Shown here: positions 59,565 to 64,000 of the stretch, piece by piece | Layout: every line of letters starts with the position of its first letter | How positions within the stretch are numbered: the stretch's first letter is position 1 | From: Alphaproteobacteria bacterium | Lineage (GTDB): Bacteria; Pseudomonadota; Alphaproteobacteria; Micavibrionales; UBA2020 | DNA: 64,000 nt | Assembly (NCBI GenBank): GCA_016794125.1 | Contig: JAEUKT010000002.1 | Span: forward strand, 1,365,769-1,429,768 | Reading direction: 5' to 3' | Program-made: the position numbers and the translations under genes | Notes under the pieces: generated by a model | Seen by the model: only the letters and a program-made list of their open reading frames with translations | Database searches by the model: none | What the model was told of the DNA's origin: nothing

Positions 59565-61628
59565 ATGAAAAAGTTTTTCATTTCCCTTCTCATCCTTGCC
59601 CTGCTGATCGGCGGCGGGCTGTTCTGGGCGATCAAGAAATACGTGAACACCGAGGAGATCGAGGCGCGCGTGGTAGCGGCGGTCAAGGAAAAGACCGGCC
59701 GCGACATCGCCTTCAGCAGCATCCGCGTGATGCCGCTGGTGACGCCGATGCCGGTATTGATGGTCAAGCTGCAAAATGTGACCTTCAGCAACGCGCCCTG
59801 GGCCTCGGAAAAGACGATGGCGCAGCTGGGCTCGCTCGACCTGCGCGTCGCGCTGAAGCCGCTCTTAGACAAGCAGATCGAGATCACGAAATTCTCGCTG
59901 GAAAACCCCGTCATCCGTCTTGAAGTCGCAGCCGACGGCAAGAAAAACTGGGAATTCGAACCCGCCAAGAAAGAGGGCGCAGCGCCGGCAGCCGCGCCTG
60001 AATCAGGCTCGTCGACCGACTACACCAAAGACCTGTCGTTCAAGTTCAGCCAGGTCGAGATCGTCAAGGGCTCGGTATCCTATATCGACCGGAAGGGCGG
60101 CGCGAATGTGGCGCTGGATAAGCTTGACCTTAATATCACCTATCCCGATCTGGCTTCCGGTGTGCTGATCGACGGCTGGACGGAATATATGGGCAAACGC
60201 GTCAGCCTGTTCATGTCGCTCGACAAGCCGATGGAACTGGCCAAGGGCGGATCGTCGAAAGGCAAGCTGACCCTGAAATCGGACGGCATCATTTCGACCG
60301 CCGCCGAAGGCAAGCTGGCGACATCCGGCACGATGCTGGACGGCAAGCTGGACGTTGATATCGCGTCGCTGCCGAAATTCGCGGCATGGTTTTCGGGCGG
60401 CGCGGAACAGTCGATGCCCTTTACGCATGTGAAATTCGCCAGCGCCGCCGCGTTTTCGGCAGAAGCGCTGAAGCTGTCCGGTGCCAGCCTGACGCTGGAC
60501 GAGGTAAAGGCCGACGGCGACGTAACGCTGGGGCTTACCGGCGCGAAGCCCGATTTCAAGGCGCGCGCGAAGCTGAACAAGCTGAACCTCGACCGCTTCA
60601 CGGGCGGCGAAAAAGCGGCCAAGGGCGACGGCGCTCCTGCGCCCAAAGGCCCGCAAGCGGATTGGGATTCGTCGCCCATCGATTTCAGCGGTCTTAAATC
60701 CGTCAATGCCGACCTTGTGCTGAACACGGCGGGCTTTTCGCTGCGCGGCGCGGAAGTCGGGCCCAGCACGCTGACGGTCTTGCTGAAGGACGGCAACCTG
60801 CGCTTTAAATCTTCCGAAGCGTCGCTGTTCGGCGGCCGTTTCCTCAGCGACCTGTCGCTGAACGCGGCCACGAAAACGCCCGCCATGACGTTCAAATTCG
60901 GCATGTCGGATGTAGAGGCGAAGCCTGTCCTGACCACCTTCGCCGATTTCAGCAAACTAAGCGGCAAAATGGATGCGACGGTCGACGTGTCGTCATCCGG
61001 CAACAACCAGAAATCGCTGGTCGGCAATCTGGGCGGCAACGGCAACTTCAATTTTAAAAACGGCTCGCTGCAGGGCATCGACCTTGTCAACATCATGTCG
61101 TCGATCCAGAAACGCCTTGGCGAAATGGGCGTGGGCGAGGGCAAGACCGACTTCGTCGATCTGGGCGGTACGTTCACGATCACGAACGGCGTTGCGCGCA
61201 ACGACGACCTGAAAATGCGCGGGCCTCTGGTGCAGACCACGGGCGCAGGCACGGTCGATCTGCCGAAAAAATACCTGAACTATCGCGCCCTGCCTGTGCT
61301 GACCGCGTCGTCGGCCGTCGAAGGCGCGAAAGGCATCACGGTTCCCGTCGATATCAAGGGCCCGTTCAACAACATCAAGGTGAAGCCCGATTACGCCGGC
61401 GCGATTTCCAAGATCCTTGAAAACCCCGAAGACGTGAAAGCCGCGGTCAAAAACGTGCGCGAAAACGGCAAGGATATCCTGAAGGACATCAAAAAAGACC
61501 CCAACGCCGCCATCAACAACCTGCTGGGCGGCGGGCTGTTCGGCAAGAAGAAAGCGGCACCGGTGGAGCAAGCGCCCGCTGCCGATCCTGCTGCCGACCC
61601 CGCGACCGACCCCTATGCTGTGCCGTAA
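59565..61628 (+). CDS. AsmA-family protein
   Basis: A 687-residue protein with an N-terminal membrane anchor (KKFFISLLILALLIGGGLFWAI) and a long periplasmic part. The start KYVNTEEIEARVVAAVKEKTGRDIAFSS and the C-terminal region (LGGNGNFNFKNGSLQGIDLVNIMSS, GVARNDDLKMRGPLVQTTGAG) are the AsmA domains. Members are thought to move phospholipid between membranes. A Lys/Ala/Pro-rich tail ends it. It is 9 bases ahead of the BrkB gene. Confidence 0.93.
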   Translation: MKKFFISLLILALLIGGGLFWAIKKYVNTEEIEARVVAAVKEKTGRDIAFSSIRVMPLVTPMPVLMVKLQNVTFSNAPWASEKTMAQLGSLDLRVALKPLLDKQIEITKFSLENPVIRLEVAADGKKNWEFEPAKKEGAAPAAAPESGSSTDYTKDLSFKFSQVEIVKGSVSYIDRKGGANVALDKLDLNITYPDLASGVLIDGWTEYMGKRVSLFMSLDKPMELAKGGSSKGKLTLKSDGIISTAAEGKLATSGTMLDGKLDVDIASLPKFAAWFSGGAEQSMPFTHVKFASAAAFSAEALKLSGASLTLDEVKADGDVTLGLTGAKPDFKARAKLNKLNLDRFTGGEKAAKGDGAPAPKGPQADWDSSPIDFSGLKSVNADLVLNTAGFSLRGAEVGPSTLTVLLKDGNLRFKSSEASLFGGRFLSDLSLNAATKTPAMTFKFGMSDVEAKPVLTTFADFSKLSGKMDATVDVSSSGNNQKSLVGNLGGNGNFNFKNGSLQGIDLVNIMSSIQKRLGEMGVGEGKTDFVDLGGTFTITNGVARNDDLKMRGPLVQTTGAGTVDLPKKYLNYRALPVLTASSAVEGAKGITVPVDIKGPFNNIKVKPDYAGAISKILENPEDVKAAVKNVRENGKDILKDIKKDPNAAINNLLGGGLFGKKKAAPVEQAPAADPAADPATDPYAVP

Positions 61629-61637
61629 GGGATAACC

Positions 61638-62969
61638 GTGGATATCGCCAAGATCCTCAAACGTGCCTTCGACAACCTGTGGGAAGCCAGTTTCCAGCCG
61701 GGAACGGCGACGGGCAGGTTTGCGCTGCGCACGGCGCGGCTTTGCGTCGCGGTCGCGCGCGATATTAGCGAAGGCAATTACGGCCAGCGCGCCGCCAGCC
61801 TTGCCTATACCACGCTGGTGTCGTTCGTGCCGCTGCTGGCGATTGCGTTTTCGGTGCTGAAGGGCTTTGGCGTACATGATGCTCTGCGCCCCAGCCTGCA
61901 GGCGTTTTTGTCGCCGCTGGGCGCTGGATCGGCCGAACTGACCGAACGCATCATCGGATTTGTCGAAAATATCAATGTCGGCGTGCTGGGCGCGGTCGGC
62001 ACGGCGTTCCTGATCTTCGGCGTGATTTCGACGCTGCAAAAAACCGAAAACGCCTTCAACGAAATCTGGCGCGTGATGCGCGGCCGCAGTTTTTACAAAC
62101 GCATACGCGATTACATGGCCGTGGTGCTGGCCGGGCCCTTGATGATGTTCCTGTCGATTGCCATGACAACGACGCTGCAGCATGCGGATGCGGCGTGGAA
62201 ATGGCTGAGGCTCGACCTTGTCGATACGGCGATGCAGAATGTTTTTGAAATCGTGCCGCAGATATTGTTCATTCTCGCCTTTTCGGCGCTTTACGGCTTT
62301 ATGCCGAATGCGCGTGTACAGCCGCGCGCGGCGCTGGCGGCGGGTGTCACGATTACAGTAGTGTGGAAAATCCTCGGCATTTTCTTCAGCTTCTTCGTCG
62401 CCAGCTCCGCCAGCTATGCCGCCATTTATTCGGCGTTTGCGGCGCTTGTGCTGTTCATGATCTGGGTTTATATGGGTTGGTTTACGCTGCTGGCGGGTGC
62501 GGCGGTCGCCTATTACCTGCAGCACCCGACCAATCAGGGGCTCAGCCGCCATATCAAGAACCTCAGCCTGCGCGTGAAGGAAAAAATCGCGCTGCAAGCC
62601 GTTTACGAAATCGGCCGCGAATTTTACAAGGAAGGCAGGGGCATTACCCTGCAAACGCTGTCCGGCCGCACCCATATGCCCGCGCAGGCGGTATATGACG
62701 TGATCGAGGATCTGGTGGATCAGGGCCTGCTGGCCGCGACCGGCCCCGCCGCGCCGCTGTTCATTCCCGGCCGCCCGTTTGATGAAACGACGGTCGAGGA
62801 TTTATTGAAGGCGATCCGTGCCGCCGACGAAACGCTGATTTTGCGCATCGACCGCGTGCATGGCGCGCCGGTCGTCAATGCGCTGATGAAAATCCATGAC
62901 AAAGCCATTCACGACAAGCTTGGCAAATACACGCTCAAACAACTGTCGCTAGGGAGTATAGAGGCATGA
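61638..62969 (+). CDS. YihY/BrkB-family inner membrane protein with extra C-terminal winged-helix region
   Basis: A 443-residue protein with six membrane helices (about 50-300), including SLAYTTLVSFVPLLAIAFSVL and IYSAFAALVLFMIWVYMGWFTLLAGAAVAYYLQ, the family core. After residue 310 a soluble part of 130 residues (LQAVYEIGREFYKEGRGITLQTLSGR...) looks like a winged-helix. Start is GTG 61638 with AAGGG 6 bases upstream. Its stop overlaps the purB start (ATGA). Confidence 0.9.
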   Translation: MDIAKILKRAFDNLWEASFQPGTATGRFALRTARLCVAVARDISEGNYGQRAASLAYTTLVSFVPLLAIAFSVLKGFGVHDALRPSLQAFLSPLGAGSAELTERIIGFVENINVGVLGAVGTAFLIFGVISTLQKTENAFNEIWRVMRGRSFYKRIRDYMAVVLAGPLMMFLSIAMTTTLQHADAAWKWLRLDLVDTAMQNVFEIVPQILFILAFSALYGFMPNARVQPRAALAAGVTITVVWKILGIFFSFFVASSASYAAIYSAFAALVLFMIWVYMGWFTLLAGAAVAYYLQHPTNQGLSRHIKNLSLRVKEKIALQAVYEIGREFYKEGRGITLQTLSGRTHMPAQAVYDVIEDLVDQGLLAATGPAAPLFIPGRPFDETTVEDLLKAIRAADETLILRIDRVHGAPVVNALMKIHDKAIHDKLGKYTLKQLSLGSIEA

Positions 62970-64000
62970 TCCCCCGTTTCACCCGCAAGGAAATGGCCGA
63001 TATCTGGGAGCCTGAAAACAGGTTCAAATTATGGCTGGAGGTGGAGCTGGCCGCCTGCGAAGCGCAGGCCGAACTGGGCGTCATTCCGCTCGATGCCCCC
63101 GCCAGGATCCGTGCAAAGGCCAATTTCGACGTCGCCCGCATCGACGAAATCGAGCGCGAGGTGAAGCACGATGTGATCGCCTTCCTGACCAGCGTCGCCG
63201 AATTCGTCGGCCCTGAATCGCGCTTTGTGCATGTCGGCATGACATCGTCCGATGTGATCGACACGGCCTTCGCGCTGCAACTGCGCCAGGCATCGGACAT
63301 TATCATCACCAGCCTCGACCGTTTGCTTGCCGCGTTGAAAAAACGCAGCGACGAACACCGCAACACCATCTGCATCGGCCGCAGCCACGGCATCCATGCC
63401 GAGCCCACCACATTCGGCATGAAACTGGCTGGGCATTACGCGGCCTTCCTGCGCGCTAAAAAACGCATGATCGCGGCGAAGGAAGAGATTTCCAGCTGCG
63501 CCATTTCCGGCGCGGTCGGCACCTTTGCCACTATCGATCCCAAGGTCGAGGAATATGTGGCCAAAAAACTGGGCCTGAAATCGGAAACGGTTTCCACGCA
63601 GGTCATTCCGCGCGACCGTCATGCCGTGTTCTTCGCAACGCTGGGCGTGATCGCGTCGTCGATTGAAAACCTTGCGACCGAAATCCGCCACCTGCAACGC
63701 TCGGAAGTGCGGGAGGCGGAGGAGTTTTTCTCGGCCGGCCAAAAGGGGTCGTCCGCGATGCCGCACAAGCGCAACCCCGTGCTGACCGAAAACCTGACCG
63801 GTCTTGCGCGCCTGATCCGCTCCAGCGTCATTCCCGCCATGGAAAACGTGGCGCTGTGGCACGAGCGTGATATTTCGCATTCGTCGGTCGAGCGCGTGAT
63901 TGCGCCCGATGCCACCATGCTGGCCGATTTCGCGCTGAACCGCATGGCGGGCGTGATTGAAAACCTGCTGGTTTATCCCGAGCGCATGAAGCAGAACCTT
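62966..64000 (+). CDS. purB: Adenylosuccinate lyase, 5' part
   Basis: The first 345 residues of a protein that runs off the window end. It splits SAICAR and adenylosuccinate in purine synthesis. It starts MIPRFTRKEMADIWEPENRF and contains HVGMTSSDVIDTAFALQ, GRSHGIHAEPTTFG with the catalytic His, and the fumarase-family signature GSSAMPHKRNP. ATG 62966 overlaps the BrkB stop, so purB expression depends at least partly on read-through from AsmA and BrkB genes. Confidence 0.96.
   Translation, partial: MIPRFTRKEMADIWEPENRFKLWLEVELAACEAQAELGVIPLDAPARIRAKANFDVARIDEIEREVKHDVIAFLTSVAEFVGPESRFVHVGMTSSDVIDTAFALQLRQASDIIITSLDRLLAALKKRSDEHRNTICIGRSHGIHAEPTTFGMKLAGHYAAFLRAKKRMIAAKEEISSCAISGAVGTFATIDPKVEEYVAKKLGLKSETVSTQVIPRDRHAVFFATLGVIASSIENLATEIRHLQRSEVREAEEFFSAGQKGSSAMPHKRNPVLTENLTGLARLIRSSVIPAMENVALWHERDISHSSVERVIAPDATMLADFALNRMAGVIENLLVYPERMKQNL

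Noticed and set aside
57645-59774. 709-codon minus-strand frame opposite acyl-CoA dehydrogenase
   Set aside because: Shadow of the dehydrogenase codons, no start site and no recognisable domain.
60993-62675. 560-codon minus-strand frame across AsmA and BrkB genes
   Set aside because: Spans two well supported genes on the other strand and has shadow composition.

Overview
The window is a gene-dense piece of a chromosome, mostly G+C rich. It has no rRNA, no phage genes and no transposase. The gene content points to an alphaproteobacterium: a Rickettsiales-type isocitrate dehydrogenase with an extra C-terminal domain, etfBA, a MaoC hydratase, a DmdC-like acyl-CoA dehydrogenase, a candidate EcfG-type general-stress promoter in front of a DUF1328 gene, and a CFA/DUF1365/FAD/DUF3833 cluster. 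I cannot narrow it to a genus from sequence alone.

Layout. 1-4118: a type I secretion operon (TolC end, ABC exporter, HlyD adaptor). 4186-6504: a Sel1-like protein, then etfB-etfA with a tiny, previously easy-to-miss lipoprotein gene coupled to etfA. 6596-11032: a large kexin-like S8 protease with a P domain and RTX repeats, the obvious candidate substrate of the secretion operon. 11175-16317: two cyclophilins, a TPR protein, yggT, folD, and two secreted proteins of unknown role. 16323-23914: icd, deoA-cdd (nucleoside salvage), a DMT transporter, a secreted protein, uvrC-pgsA. 24065-29414: tRNA-Leu(TAA) followed by a lower-G+C block with a TorF-type porin diverging from kup-kdpD'-kdpE, with a cluster of GTAAAWA motifs between them. 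29536-35355: a TetR gene with a lipoprotein hydrolase, diverging from a five-gene lipid-modification operon (FAD oxidoreductase, DUF1365, CFA synthase, chalcone-isomerase-like, DUF3833). 35412-39549: alcohol dehydrogenase, an AstE/AspA-like M14 hydrolase, a palindromic repeat and an unusual ATP-grasp protein. 40052-50609: alpha-2-macroglobulin plus PBP1C, a small membrane protein behind a strong candidate operator, a phosphoesterase and a bacterial serpin. 50686-64000: CinA-like protein, map, radC, DUF1328, an ECF sigma factor coupled to a membrane vWA protein, MaoC, acyl-CoA dehydrogenase, AsmA, BrkB/YihY and the start of purB.

A theme runs through the window: an exported subtilisin with its exporter at one end, and two independent broad protease traps (alpha-2-macroglobulin and an inhibitory-type serpin) about 30 kb away. 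This fits a bacterium that lives by proteolysis or in protease-rich surroundings, but the link is inference. The least understood items are the ATP-grasp protein, the 48-residue lipoprotein, the sigma/vWA pair and the operator-controlled small membrane protein. The only stretch over 300 bases without an assigned protein gene of ordinary size is 39550-40051.
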